This document shows, piece after piece, positions 11,212 to 23,339 of a DNA stretch of 64,000 nt. How positions within the stretch are numbered: the first letter of the stretch is position 1; every line of letters begins with the position of its first letter. The notes under the pieces are model-generated. The model did not search any database and was not told the DNA's origin. It worked only from the letters and a program-made list of their open reading frames with translations. Made by a program: the position numbers and the translations under genes. The DNA is from Elephas maximus indicus. Taxonomy: Eukaryota > Chordata > Mammalia > Proboscidea > Elephantidae. Location: contig NC_064826.1 of assembly GCF_024166365.1 (NCBI RefSeq), positions 19,740,001-19,804,000 of the forward strand. Direction: 5' to 3'.

Positions 11212-11305
11212 CATTCCTGATTTAAAAAAAAACTCTCAGCAAACTAGAATTGAAAAGAATTTCCTTGACCCCACAAAGGACACTTATGGAAAAACCTACA
11301 GCTAA

Positions 11306-11604
11306 TCTCCCCTGAAGTCTTCTGAAAACCAAACAATAACTCAACTGCCTTGAGTATTGTGTTCTTTCAAATCCATCCATCTGGGATCAAATTGACAAGA
11401 GCAACTCTAAGGGTAAATAGGAAACTTAGGGGGTAGTGAGTATTTGTTAATTGGGGAGGAAAAACTCAGAAAAGGAGGGTGAGAATGGTTGCACAACTCG
11501 AATGTAATCAATGTCACTGAACTGTACAAGTCGAAACTGTTGAATTGGTGTATGTTTTGCTATGTATATTCTCAACAACAACAGTAACAATTAAAAAAAA
11601 AAAC
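11306..11604 (+). mobile_element. L1 3' end, same subfamily, with target duplication
   Basis: 5'-truncated insertion flanked by AAAACCTACAGCTAA (ending at 11305) and AAAACCTGCAGCTAA (11605-11619), a 15-bp duplication with one mismatch. The old L1 reads continuously when the insert is removed. Confidence 0.85.
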
Positions 11605-11751
11605 AAAACCTGCAGCTAACATCATTCTTGATGCCCAACACCCCCCGCAATATAAAGAGTAAGGCAAGAATGTCTGCCGTTCACACTTCATTTCAGCAGT
11701 GTGACAGGCTTTAAGGGCCAGGGGGATAATCAAAAAAGATAAAGGAAAGGC

Positions 11752-12135
11752 ATGAAGATTGGAAAGGAAGAAGTCAAACTGTCTCTCTTTACATACAACA
11801 AAATTGTCTATGTTGGGAACCCTAAAGAAGCTACAAAAAAGCTACCGGAACTAATACACGAGTTTACTAAGGTCGTAGAATACAAGGTTAACATACAAAA
11901 AACAATTGTATGTTATGCGCTAGAAATGAACAAATGCATTTTTTTTAAAAAAAACACCGTTGATAATAACATCCAAAAATACGAAATGCTTAGGGGTAAG
12001 TTAAATAAAATACCACGAGACCTATACACTGAAAACATTACTAAAAAAAAAAAAGGTAAGGAAGATCTAAATAAATGGAGAATTACAGGATTTGCTATTA
12101 TTAATGAATTTTCCCCAAATTTATGTATAGATTAA
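11752..12135 (+). pseudogene. Old L1 ORF2 reverse-transcriptase remnant (127 codons open)
   Basis: The translation resembles the L1 RT region around motif C: KEEVKLSLFTYN, then NPKEATKKLPELIHEFTKVV. Where L1 has the catalytic FADD, this copy reads FTYN, so the active-site aspartates are lost. It is simply a less disrupted stretch of a fossil element. Confidence 0.75.
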
Positions 12136-12301
12136 CACAATCACAACAAAAACCCCAACAAGCTTTTTTTTTGTAGTAAATGTCAAGTGATTTTAAAGTT
12201 TATGCAGAAATTCAAAAGACTTAGAACAGCCAAAACAATTCTGAAAATGGAAAGAAAATTTAAAGAACTTCCACAATCTTATTTCGAGATCTACTACTGT
12301 A

Positions 12302-12513
12302 TTTTCACACAAATAACGCGCACCTTCTACATTTGTTTGTTAACCACACACTTCCCCTCCCTGAGGTATTTTTTGTAAACATGCTATGGTAATTTTTTTT
12401 TACAGCAACACGTAAAAAAAAAAAAAAAAGAAAATCTGGCATAGGTGCTTATAAAAATACCTCACGGGGTAGGGGAGGGCATGGCTGGCAAACAAACACA
12501 GATGTGGGGCAAC
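12302..12513. mobile_element. Foldback (long inverted repeat) element inside the old L1
   Basis: TGAGGTATTTTT at 12362-12373 pairs perfectly with AAAAATACCTCA at 12453-12464. Pairing continues imperfectly outward to TTTGTTTGTTAACC (near 12332) and GGCAAACAAAC (near 12487). The roughly 80-bp loop is A/T-rich with an A-run. It separates two adjoining parts of the L1 3' region, so it is probably an inserted MITE-like element. Family not recognised. Confidence 0.5.
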
Positions 12514-13120
12514 TGAAATTCTCATACAAGGCTGGTGAGAGAACAGGTTCTTATAAACTGTTTGGCTGTTTGTTATAAAGTGAAACATGTTTATCACAGG
12601 ACTCAATAATTCTGATCCAAGAGAAATGAACATGAATGTCCGTATCAGTTTTATTCATAACAGCCAAATCTAGAATGAATCCAAATGTTGATCAACTGGG
12701 GAATGGATAAATTATGGAATTATCAGTTCAACTGAATGCTACTCAGTAATAAAAAGAAACAAACTACGGATGCATGCAACAGTGTGGATGGTTCTTCAAA
12801 GCATTATGCTAAGTGAAAGAAGCCAGACACAAAAGACTACAAACTGTGTGATCCCATTAATGTGAAATTCCAAACCGCATGCGATTCTAGCATCTATAGA
12901 TAGAAAGCAGATCAATGGTGGCCAGGGCCAGGAGTGTGGGCAGGGAATTAATTGCAAAGATGCCACAGGGAACATTCTGGGGTTGTAGAAATATTCTATA
13001 CCACAACTGCGGTGGTGATGGAAACAACTATATACAATGTACACTTAAATTTAGTAAATTTTATTGCATGTACATTATACCTCAATAAAGCTGATTTTTA
13101 AAAAGTTATAAAAAATAATA

Positions 13121-13299
13121 GATTCAGTACAGGTTTACAAAACATCTGGAAGAATGCACATTAAACTCTTAATAATGGGGAAGAGATCATAAAACACTTT
13201 CTATTATGTGTGTGTGTGTGTATTTTTTTTTTACAAAGAGACTTCTCTATTATTAGCTAATAGCATAAACCCAACTTAGATTTATTGAAGAAAAGGAGG
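13121..13299. other. Unassigned stretch with a short (TG)n
   Basis: Contains a (TG)7-like run near 13206-13221 followed by a T-run. Otherwise unrecognised. Confidence 0.45.
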
Positions 13300-13866
13300 A
13301 AGAGACAAAATGGAAATGTGTGGCTAATCGTCTCCTTGGACAACTGCCTTCTAAGCCATGAGACCAGAAGAACTGGATGGTGCCTGGCTACTATTGCTAA
13401 ACATTTTGATCAAAGATTCTATAGAAGAATCCTTTTCAAAAAGGGGCAATAGTAGAACAGAATTTAAAATTTTCACGAATCCAGATTTTCTGGAGCAATG
13501 GAAGCTAGATGAAAGCCCTAAACTATTACCCTAAGATAATCTTTAAACCTTAAATGAAAAATATCACCTGAAGCCTTCTTAAAACCAAACAGTTTAACTT
13601 AACTAGTAAAGAAAGTGAGCTTTCAACAGTGTGTTCTTTTAAGATCTTATTGACAATAGCAACTCAAAAGATTAAATAGGAACCTTAGGGGACAGTGAGT
13701 TTATGTTAATCGGGGAGGAACAACTCAGAAAAGGAGGATAAGAATGGTTGCACAACCTGAAGAATGCAATCAATGTCACTGAACTGTGCATGTAGAAACT
13801 TGAATTGGTATATGTTTTTGCTGTGTATATTCTCAACAACAAGAAAAATAAAATAACATTTTAAAA
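13300..13866 (+). mobile_element. L1 3' end, 'TATATTCTCAACAACAAC' subfamily
   Basis: Colinear with the 8223-8786 copy ('tgtggctaatcgtctccttggacaactgcc' through 'ctgtgtatattctcaacaacaag'). It lacks the MER2 insertion and so serves as the empty-site comparison. Confidence 0.78.
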
Positions 13867-14345
13867 AAGAAAAGGAAGAATTTATTCATTCATGTGCCTG
13901 AATAGTCTGGGGGTGGCTTCAGACATCTGAATACAGGTGCTCCAGTGAATTTTGGGGAATAAGATTGTCCCCATCTCTTGGCTCTTCTTTCCTCTGTGTT
14001 GGCTTTGCTCTCAGGCTGCTGCTCTCCCTGAGATGACAAAGCAGCCTAGAGGAAAAGACAGCCTAGTTGAAGTCCTGGTCTACTTGGGACACACACCCAT
14101 CTCTGGCACTGTGTCTCTGATGGCCAGGCCTGGATCACAGCACCACCCAAGGAGCTGAGGAGGGCAGGGCAGTCAGGGTGGTATCCACACCACACTGAAG
14201 AGCATTTCCCAAAAAGAGAAAATAAAAAAGCAATTCTGCTATCAGAGTACAGGCAGCTTGGCAGGCAAAAGCAGCAGATGGCTGCTATAATGTCCTACAA
14301 TGTAATCAAAAAAAGTTATTTTGTGTTTATTCTTTAGAATAACTG
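13867..14345. other. Unassigned intergenic stretch
   Basis: The stretch around 13900-14110 ('ggctcttctttcctctgtgttggctttgctctcaggc') looks like a fossil repeat I have seen in other mammals but cannot name. No gene structure. Confidence 0.4.
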
Positions 14346-14580
14346 ACTGCAAGGAAGTAGCCTTAAAACCAGTTGTCCAGTCAATTCTGACTTGTGGCAA
14401 CCCACATGTGTCAGCGTAGAACTGTGCTCCACAGGGTTTTCAATGGCTGACTTTTCAGAAGTAGATCACGGGGCCTTTCTTTCCAGATGCCTCTGTGTGA
14501 ACTTGAACCACCAACCTTTTGTTTAGCAGACGAGGGCAGGAACAATTTGAGCCACTCAGGGACATCCGCAATACCCTTTA
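14346..14580 (-). mobile_element. AfroSINE-related, long variant
   Basis: Antisense copy of a variant with a tRNA-like head ('ctgagtggctcaaattgttc' on the sense strand), a body with 'aaaggccccgtgatctacttctga' and a 3' end 'acaagtcagaattgactgg'. The same variant occurs at 29808 and 57205. Confidence 0.7.
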
Positions 14581-15694
14581 GTGCTCTTCTAATGCAGCAG
14601 AACTGAAAGGAGAGAGAGGCATTCCTTGACCCGAATTCTCTGAGATGGGTGGGAGAAGAGCTGAGGAAAATGCCATCCAACACCCAACAGAAGGTATTTT
14701 CTAGAATGAGGTAGAGGCCAGGCGGGGCTTTGAGAGGACTGGTGTAGCCACTTGAGGGAAGTGGCATAGGAAGTTGACTCGGAATGAATAAAGGATTTCT
14801 GCACCAAGCTGAGGGTGAGTCAGATGACATGTATGGGTGCAGGAATGGCTGGAACACTGGTGGGTCATCCCACATGTTGCCTGCACTCAGAGCTCCAGGG
14901 TATCAAGCGATAGTGACTGAAGTGTCCAGGCGGTATTGCTTGATGGTGAATAATTTTAAATACTTTTATATAAATGTAAATAGGTACATATTATGAAGTA
15001 GAATGCAAAAATTGCATGACTTTTATTTTTTAAAGTAAGATAATAATTTCTTGCCTGCAATCACCCCTTCACGCTGGCTCTCCATTCTCCCCTTCATGCC
15101 AATTCAGCCTCCTCTGCCATTAGAAAAATGTTGGTGGAAAACTTTTGAGAGGTACCTCTTTAAGAGATGAGGGCTGGGGATAAGGGATGTTCTCGGGGTT
15201 TTCACAATGTCCAGATCCCTTTGCCAGAAGAGGAAACTAGGCAAGGATTCAGAATGCGAAGGTCTGGGATTTTGAGGACGGGACTAACATCTGGCGGGGT
15301 TGGCAGACCTGAGGTAGGGGCTGAGACTTAAGGGTTGCTCATGCAAACCCTAGGTGCAGCTGGATTCCTGGGCAACATCTCATGTGGAAGTATGGGATCC
15401 TGCCCTGGCTCGGGGTCTGATTTGCGTCTCTTGGGAGGAAGAATCTGAGTTCTTGGAGAGGCAGATTCATTCCTGGGGTCAGGGGGAGTTCATCTCAAAA
15501 CAAGGAGCTCTAGTCAGCTGGCTTTTAGCTTTAAAATTAATTGGTGGAGGAGAGAGATGGATCCCAAGGTTTGGAGTTCATAGGTCTAGTAAAATATAGA
15601 TCAACAAGGGTCATTAAAAAAAAAAAGAGACAATGAACACCAAACAAGTAAAAAGAACAAAATAGGGATGATTGCCCTTACCTAGAAAACAAAA
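14581..15694. other. Unassigned intergenic stretch
   Basis: About 1.1 kb with no recognised repeat. The 154-codon frame on the minus strand at 14411-14875 overlaps the adjacent SINE and is not coding. Confidence 0.5.
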
Positions 15695-15745
15695 AACCCC
15701 AAACCTGTCCCATCAAAGTCGATTCCTGCTCATGGCGACCCCCTG
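15695..15745 (-). mobile_element. AfroSINE 3' fragment
   Basis: Only the 3' core remains ('aaacctgtcccatcaaagtcgattcc...catggcgacccc'). Confidence 0.6.
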
Positions 15746-15924
15746 GGCCACCATGATGAGATGGAACCCTGGCTTATATTTTCCTTTTTCATCACCAGCC
15801 ATAAAAATCGTTTTCACAGACCACATTGTTCCGAGGAACAGAATAGACTGAAAAAGAAGATAGGTCAGTCTTCTGGGACAACAGGAAAATGACCCCAGGA
15901 GGACATTATTAAAAGTCAAAGGGT

Positions 15925-16294
15925 CCCAAAACTACTACTTAAGTAGTTCTGGTTTAATCTTTAAACACTAAACCAAAAATATCCCCCGAAGTCTTAAAAC
16001 TAAACCATAGTTTAGCTTAACTAAGTCTGCCTTGGACATTGTGCTCTTTCAAGCCCTATCTATATGGGATCAAATTGATGACAGCAACTCGAAGGCAGAT
16101 AGGAACCTTAGGGGGCAGTGAATTTATGTTAACGGAGGAGGAACAACTCAGAAAAGCAGGGTGAGAATGGTTGCACAACTCAAAGAATGTAATCAAGTTC
16201 ACCAAATTAATTGTACGTGTAGAAATTGTTGAAATGTTGTATGTTCTGCTGTACATATTCTCAACAACAAAAAGAAAATAAATTATTAAAAAAA
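15925..16294 (+). mobile_element. L1 3' end, 'TATATTCTCAACAACAAC' subfamily
   Basis: Contains 'ctttaaacactaaaccaaaaatatccc', 'catagtttagcttaact', 'gggggcagtgaatttatgttaacgg' and a tail 'tgctgtacatattctcaacaac' plus A-run. Confidence 0.75.
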
Positions 16295-17591
16295 AAAAAA
16301 GTCAAGGGGAAAGACCAGCTGGTGACCAGCAGCAGAACATTGGCAGCCTGACCACAAGAAGTCCAGGGACACTGCTGTGTCCGTCTCCCCTGATTGGGGG
16401 CCCTCGGGAAACTTTTAATCAGTAAGTCTTGATTATCATGGTGATTTTAGAGGTCAGGGAACAAAGAAGGTTGGAGGGGAATGGGAGCATTAAATTGCAA
16501 TATAGCTTCTTGGGCTAAGGTGGAGGAAAACAAATTAAATCATTATAGACCTGAAGGCTGAAAGAAGAAGCGGGGGGTGGCGGGGGGGAACAAAAAAGAA
16601 AAGAAAAAAAGACAATCAGCCTGCACCTGGAGCGTTAGGTTCTGGAAATCCAATTTGCACATTGAGTGGAGGGGCCTTAGTGGAGGGGGCAGGGGCTGAG
16701 GCCTCGCTAGCAAGCAGAGGCCTGTTGCCCTGGAAACAGTCTTAGCTTGGAAATGGCAAATAGAAAAATAGCAGGGGCTTAGGGTAGAAAGGAGAGAAGA
16801 GAGAGAGAGAAAAAAAGGCACCACTTAGGATGGTTGAAATCTTAGAAACCAGACTAGACATACAGGAAAGAAATGTACTTAAAGGGACACAGAGATTTAA
16901 CTGCTGTGAAAAAATGAAGATAAAAGGAACAGATTTTAGTGGTTCCCACATCAGAATGAGTGACCACCTGGCAGGAGATACTCGTGAGATTTAACAGAGG
17001 CAGAGAGGGAAATTGGCAGGAAGCAGAAGCTGGGGTACCCTTACCTCTGCACCAGGGAGTACTACGGAACTCTGCCCTTGGAAAGGCACAGAGAGAAATA
17101 ATAATAAAAATAAATGGAGGGCACCCCCTCCTTGGTGGCCATAATAACAACCTGAGGTAATAGATTTGAGAGAGGGAAGTCCAGGGCTATTAGCCAAAAT
17201 CTGCAGATATAAATTGGCCAGCTTGAAGATAAGGCAGGGATGGAGGCAGAAATGACGTGGGAAACCTTGGCCAAGAGGTTTCTGGGTTCGGACTTGGTAA
17301 GAGTTGATCTGGACACTCCCCGAAAAGTGGCTGAGGGCTTTAGTGTAGAGTTTGGAACCCTGAGAGGCCAGAAGTTGAGAAGGGGTTCCTACCTGGATAG
17401 CCTGGAACAGAAAGGGCCAGTGAGGTAAGTCAGAGGGCTTAGAGATAAGAGAGAGCCAGGAAAACCAAGACTGGGGTGGGTAGAAAGGACAGGTGTGGAG
17501 CCATACACAGTAGCCAATAATAAGGGAATGAGGAGTAGGAGCAAATGAATAATCTATCAGGAAGGGCCTCCGCCAGTTGCTAAGAGTGGAC
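16295..17591. other. Unassigned intergenic stretch
   Basis: About 1.3 kb of mostly unique, purine-rich sequence. Overlapping short frames on both strands (16854-17428) show no conserved domain or splice structure. Confidence 0.5.
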
Positions 17592-17946
17592 TAAATTGGA
17601 GGTTCTCAATGTGTAATCCCCTGGCCAGCAGCATTGGCATCTCCTGGGGATTTGGTCAAAGTAGGATTCCAACCAGTTTGGTCTGGCTCGATCCCCACCC
17701 CCCCGAGAATTTGCATTTCAATCTCAGCTACACTGAACCAGTATATACATTTTAACAAGAGCCCCACATTGTTATGTACATATAAGAATCATCTGGGGAT
17801 ATATAAGAATCAACTGGAGCTCTTCAGTTCGAAGCCCTGGGTCAAAGGAAAATAACTTGGAGGTCTGAAGATAGAGCCCAGGAACCTGTGTTTCAAAGCT
17901 CTCAAAGTGATTCTGACGCTCCTTGAAGTTTGAGAACCACCCCACT
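17592..17946. mobile_element. MER5A with embedded inverted element, copy 3
   Basis: The outer parts are MER5A-like ('ggttctcaatgtgtaatccc...ctggccagcagcattggcatc' and 'tttgagaaccaccccact'). The middle holds CCAACCAGTTTGGTCTGGCTCG and an inverted 'agttcgaagccctggg', the same terminal motifs as the elements at 92 and 10024. Confidence 0.65.
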
Positions 17947-18002
17947 GAAGCACCCCCGACTTGCCTTTGATGGCTACTGAGCACAGAGTTGCTTGGTAGC
18001 AA

Positions 18003-18160
18003 CCCAAAACCAAACCCGTTGCTGTACAACTCATAGGGACCCTACAGAACAGAGTGGAACTGGCTCATAGGGTTTCCAAGGAGTGGCTGGTAGGTTGGAA
18101 CTGCCCACTTTTTTGGTTAGCTGGCATAGCTCTTAACCACTGTGCCACCAGGGCTTCAGG
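18003..18160 (-). mobile_element. AfroSINE
   Basis: Near-complete antisense copy from 'ccaaaaccaaacccgttgctg' to 'cactgtgccaccagggct'. Confidence 0.88.
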
Positions 18161-19385
18161 GATCCCTTAAAACCCAGGACATTCTGGACAGGTGGATAAA
18201 AAGATTCATCCAAGGGGAGCCATAAGAAGTCCAGTTCAGGTCTGACACAGGTGTTAGGCTGATGATGGTAGAGATTTTAAAGAAAATTACCCAGCTGAGA
18301 GAAGAGAGACAGGACTGGTTTAAACAAAAAGACTTTGGGAAGAATCACTGATACTCTCTCCCTATAGGAGAACTAAGCCTGGAAAACTACAGGCTTGGAA
18401 TAGAGGAATTAATAAACCCAATCACAAAAAACAAGCACAGAAAGGACCCCATGATTTTCATATTGAGCAGGGCTCCATACAGATCAGAGGGCCCCAGGAA
18501 ATCGGAAAGGAACACTTTCAGTTTGCAGAGATCGGGGAGTAAAGCAACAGGAAGATTCAGACATCAGGAACCAAAAAACATGCAGACAATCACTGAATGA
18601 GGTCAGGGCACTAATGGAGGGGACTGTAAATGACTGTAATTTTCAGAGCTGTGAAGCCATAAATTGAGCTGGGAGGGCTGCCTGCTATTAGTGTAGCACT
18701 CTCAGCTCTCAAGGTTAAGCAGATGGAGGCTGTGGAATTGGTTACAATGATTCCTGGAAAAAGAAAGAAAATTGTCCATGAAGGATAAGAGGTCTTCTGC
18801 CACCCATCCTAAGAGGTGGGGCCCACAGCCCTGGGTATCAGGGCCTGGACCATCTTCAGAGGTGGGACTTCCATGCTTCCACTTTCCAAGATGGAGTTTT
18901 GGCCACTAAAAACTCAAAAGCACTGAAAACAACCCTGCAACTGTTGCTACACTAAGCTTTTGGTTTTGCACAGAGGCAATAGAAGGACCCTGGCCTGTGG
19001 AGGTAGCAACCATACACAGGATGAAAGAGGGGACAAACACTGTGGCTCTGGAAACAGTCTTGCTTTGGAAATGACAGAAGGCAAACTAGGGAAATAGCAG
19101 GGGCTTAAATTTTTTTTTTAAGGGAAGGCTGGAAAGACTCAATCCCCCCTTCAAGTCCTAACCCCATAAGTTGCTGATAGAGCAGTAGGAAATAAAAGCT
19201 AAGATAGGGAAGGAGCCCAAAGGAGGGCAGATGAAGGCACTAGGAAATCCAAGTATGAAGATTAGGTGAGTGGGCGAGCCAGAGATGGAGGACAGCCAGA
19301 GGCCAAGTCCAGCTAAAACCTGTTTTCAGTGCTTTCTCTCTCTCCCTCTTCCTTGGGGGTGTGGGGGGTGAAGAGAGAGAGGCTT
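18161..19385. other. Unassigned intergenic stretch
   Basis: About 1.2 kb with no repeat family or gene recognised. Confidence 0.5.
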
Positions 19386-20585
19386 GTTTTTAACAGCCTT
19401 ATTGAAACAAAACTGATGTACAATAAACCACAAATATTTAAAGTACTGTATCATTTGATGAATGTTGATATATGTATATACCCCTGAAATCTTCATAATC
19501 AAGATAATGAACATATTCACCCACCCCTAAAAGTTTTCTCGTGCTCCTTTGGTAATCCATCTTTCTTCTCTTCCCCCCATCTTCTATGCTTCATCCCACT
19601 CCAAATCCTAGGCAATCACATGATCCAATTTCTGTCACTAGTTAGTTTGCCTTTTCTAGAATTTTATATAAATATACAGTAAAAAAAAAAAAAAAACCAG
19701 TATGTACTCTGTCATGATTGGCCTTTTTAACCCAACATAGCGATTTTGAGATTCAGTCGTGCTGTTGTATGTATCGATAATTTGTTCCTTTTATTGCTGA
19801 GTAGTATTGCATCATGTGGAATCAACTATGTGGCATCAACTCTGTATGTATTCATTTATTCGTTTACCTATTTATGTGTTGATGGGCATTTGTATTGCTC
19901 CCAATCTCTGGCTACTATAAATAAAGCTGTCATGAAATTCGTGTGCAAAGCTTTGTGTGGACATATTTGTCTTAGGTAAATACTGATGATGTATTTGATT
20001 GGGGTTTGATTTGCTAAAACTTTGTTAAGACTTTTTGTGTCTACACTCATGAAAGATATTGGTGTCTGGTTTTCTTTTCTTTTAATGTCTTTGTCCGGTT
20101 CTGTTATCTAGGTAATGCTGGCTTAACAAGATGACTTGGGAGATATTTTTTCCTCTCCCATTTTCTGGAAATGTTTGCTTAGAATTGGTATTATTTCTCC
20201 CTTAAATGTTTGGTAGAATTTATCAGTAAAACTATCTTGGGTTAGAGAGATTATTTTTGGTTGTTTTGGCTGGGGTGGGGGGTGAATCTACAAAATTCAA
20301 TTTCTTTAATAGATATAGAACTATTCAGGTTACCTATTTCTTCCTGAGTGAGATTTGGTAGTTTGTATCATTATCAAGTCTATTGGCGTTGGCATAAATG
20401 ATAAATACCCTTTTAACGTCTGTAGGATCTATAGTGATATCCCCTCACTCATTTCTGATATTTCATGTCTTCTCTCTTCTCTCTCTGGTCAGTATAGGTA
20501 GAAGTTTTATCATTTGTATTGATGTTCACTAAGAACTAGCTCTTAAGCTTATTTCCAGGACCTTGAACCATTAATTAATCCTACA
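19386..20585 (-). mobile_element. Old L1 (L1M-type), antisense
   Basis: Antisense L1: 3' end ('acagccttattgaaacaaaactg'), then 'tcccactccaaatcctaggcaatca', 'ttcctttta(t)tgctgagtagtattgcat', and a part of ORF2 with 'tttttcctctcccattttctggaaat' and 'ggtagaatttatcagtaaa'. A large internal part is missing. Confidence 0.75.
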
Positions 20586-21105
20586 GGGTCAAACGAATGA
20601 ATTTGCAGAGGTAACCACTGCAAAATTTTCTGTTTTCAATTATACACTGGTTAAGGGTGCTCTCTGGTATATCTGTCTTCAAAGGGCCTCAATTACTGTC
20701 ACAATTTAAGTCTGAAGTAGGGAGATACTAACAGTTCAAGATTGGTAGCCAGAAGTAGACATTTACAACTAGGATGATGCTCAGCAGAATATTTCCCTTA
20801 TCACAAAAACATTCCAGACCATGTCTAATAGGACTCAGTGAGTCTCAGCCATTGATGCAACTAACGTAATTCAGGTTGTCAAGGAATTAACTTGAACATA
20901 AATTCCCCATCCATCTGGATACATGGGGCCCCAGTAGGATCAATAGGGCTGGCCTTCCTAATACCAAGAAACGAATTTTTCATTTAAAGTGAAAAAAAAA
21001 AAAAAATCTTCAGTTGTTCTTCGACCAGTGTTTGAGCTCGCATACTACACAATTCTCTGGGAATGCTGGAACTCCCTAAAGGGCCCCCTCCCTGTTAAGA
21101 ACCAA
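20586..21105. other. Unassigned intergenic stretch
   Basis: Nothing recognised; an A-run lies at 20992-21005. Confidence 0.45.
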
Positions 21106-21357
21106 AGGTTACCAGGGCTAACCAAGACACAAATGCTGATATTACGAATAGAAGAAGAGATATCATTGCAATTCCACAGATACTAAAAGGATAATAAGGG
21201 AATGTTACAAAAAACTATACCCAAAAGTTCAAAAACTTGGATAAAATAGACTAATTCCTTGAAATATACAAATTACCAACCCTCACTACAGAAGGAATAG
21301 ATAAGAATAGGCCTGATAGCCCTGTATCTATTACATAAATTGAATTTGTAGACACCA

Positions 21358-21384
21358 CCCCCCCCCCCCCCACACACACACACA
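21358..21384. repeat. C14 plus (CA)n microsatellite
   Basis: Fourteen consecutive C are followed by a (CA)6-7 tract, inside the L1 remnant. Confidence 0.9.
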
Positions 21385-21544
21385 ATGATTGTGTATGTAG
21401 AAAATTCCACAGGATCTTAAGAAAGAAAGAAAGAAAGAAAAACCTCCTGGAACTAATAAGTGAGTTTAGCAACTTTGTAAGACACGAAAGTCAGTTGTAT
21501 TCTTTTATACCAGCAATGAACAATGAGGATATAAAATTAAATTA

Positions 21545-21700
21545 AAAAAAAATTGCTGTCAAGTTGATTCCGACTCATAGCAACCCTATAGGATGGAGCA
21601 GAACTTCCCCATAGGGTTTCCAAGGAGCAGCTGGCAGATTCAAACTGTCAACCTTTTGGTTAACAGCCCAGCTCTTAACCACTGTGCCACCAGGGCTCCC
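21545..21700 (-). mobile_element. AfroSINE
   Basis: Near-complete antisense copy ('aattgctgtcaagttgattccgactc' to 'ccactgtgccaccagggctccc') inserted in the old L1. Confidence 0.9.
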
Positions 21701-22163
21701 ATTTACAATAGCATTACCAAAAACATACTTAGGTATATATCTAACAAAATATGTGCATGATCTCTATGTGGAAAACTAAAAAGCAGTGATGAAAGAAATA
21801 AAAGAACTAAATTAATGGAGAGATATACCAAGTTCATGGATTGAAGATTCAATATTGTTAAGATGTCAGTTCTACCAAATATGATGTATAGATTCAGAAA
21901 ATCCCAGTCAAACTTTTTGTAGGTTTTGACAAGCTTGTTCTAAAATTCATATGGATAGGCAAAGGAATTAGAACAGCCAAATAATTCTGAAAAAGAACAC
22001 ATTACCTGACTTCAAAACTTACTGTTCTATAACCAGTAACCAGTTGTTGAGTCAACTCACTATTACTACAACACTACAGTAATCGTGACAGTGATTACAG
22101 ATAGAGATCAACCAGGATGTTGCGGAGTTCCAGGATGGAATGTAAACCATGACAAACAAATTC

Positions 22164-22365
22164 AAAAACCAAACCCATTGCCATCAAGTCAATTTCAACT
22201 CATAGAGACCCTGTAGGACAAGGTGGAACTGCCCCATAGAGTTTTCAAGGCTACAATCTTTACAGAAGTAGACTGCCACATCTTTCTTCTGCAGAGCGGC
22301 TGGTAGGTTTGAACTGCCAACCTTTCGGTCATCAGATGGGTGTTTAACCACTGTGCTACTAGGGG
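22164..22365 (-). mobile_element. AfroSINE, long form
   Basis: Antisense long-form copy with 'aaaaaccaaacccattgccatc', the extra 'aatctttacagaagtagactgccacatctttc' segment, and the head 'taaccactgtgctactaggg'. Confidence 0.88.
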
Positions 22366-22422
22366 AAAATTTGACTGTATTATGAATGTAGCTGCTGCTG
22401 CAAAAAATAAATAAATAAAAGA

Positions 22423-22911
22423 CCCCATTAAAATGTTAAACAAAGATGTCACTTTGAGGACTAAGGTGTGTCTGACCCAAGCTATGGTATTTTCATTTGC
22501 CTTATATGCATGCAAAAGCTGTACAATGAATAAGGAAGAGTGAAGAAGAATTGATGCCTTTGAATTAGGGTGTTGGCAAAAAATATTGACTATATCATGG
22601 ACTGCCAGAACGACCTGTCTTGGAAGAACAGCGAGAATGCTCCTTAGAAGCAAGGATGGCAAAAAGCTGTCTTACATACTTTGGGCATGTTATCAGGAGG
22701 GACTAGTCCCTGGAGAAGGAAATCATGCTTGGTAAAGTACAGGGTCAGCAAAAAAGAGGCAGACCCTCAACAAGATGGATTGACACAGTGGCTGCAACAA
22801 TGGGCTCAAACATAGCAACAATTGTGAGGATGGTGCAGGACCAGGCAGTGTTCTGTTGTACATAGCATCACTATAAGTTGGATCCAACTTTATGGCACCT
22901 AACACACAACA
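22423..22911 (+). mobile_element. RTE (BovB-like) LINE, 3' end
   Basis: Sense copy of about 490 bp with C-terminal coding remnants ('cctttgaattagggtgttggc', 'ggactgccagaacgacctgtc') and the 3' end 'gaggatggtgcaggaccaggcagtg' to 'tatggcacctaacac'. It is 5' truncated with no open frame. Confidence 0.85.
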
Positions 22912-23339
22912 TAAATATATGACATAGTCACACTTAAGGGGGTGAGGGAAAATAGAATTATGATTTGACTAAATGACTGGAATCTGTAAAACTAAAGACA
23001 AAAGAAGCTGTACATAAACACTGTATTTTAGTTGGTAAATTTGCTTCTCATGAGAGTACAAAATAACAGTTCTGAAATTGCTTTACATGTATTGTGGGGT
23101 TGAACAATTAAATCCATGGTTGGTAGACGGTGGGAGCCAAGGTTTCTCACTGTTGGAGAATGAAGTGACAGAGAAGCAAGAAAGGGAGGCTAGAATGAAT
23201 CTGTTCCCACCTTAAGGTCAATAATGTCATATAATCCTGGGAGTAAAATCCGTCATATTCACACTTCTGGAGATCATGGTCTATAGGGCATGTACACCAA
23301 GAGTGCAGGAAATCTTGTGAACCATCTTAGGATTCTTCC
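22912..23339. other. Unassigned intergenic stretch
   Basis: No gene or repeat recognised. Confidence 0.45.

Larger units (their letters stand above)
8787..13120 (+). mobile_element. Long old L1 (L1M-type), broken by several insertions
   Basis: Segments at 8787-9272, 10286-10869, 11212-11305, 11620-12300 and 12514-13120 read in order as the L1 ORF2 endonuclease-RT linker, RT, C-terminal region and 3' UTR (ending 'gtacattatacctcaataaag'). The gaps are filled by other elements, so the L1 is older than all of them. No long open frame survives. Confidence 0.78.
21106..22060 (+). mobile_element. Old L1 ORF2 remnant, split by microsatellite and SINE
   Basis: L1 ORF2-like text includes 'aaactatacccaaaagttcaaaaacttggataaaatag', 'caagttcatggattgaagattcaatattgttaagatgtc' and 'cctgacttcaaaacttac'. 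It is interrupted by a C/CA run and by an AfroSINE. Confidence 0.72.

Noticed and set aside
14411-14875. 154-codon minus-strand frame
   Set aside because: Part of it is the antisense of a SINE, and the rest shows no domain.
22195-22662. 155-codon minus-strand frame
   Set aside because: Antisense reading through a SINE and an RTE 3' end, both of which explain the sequence fully.
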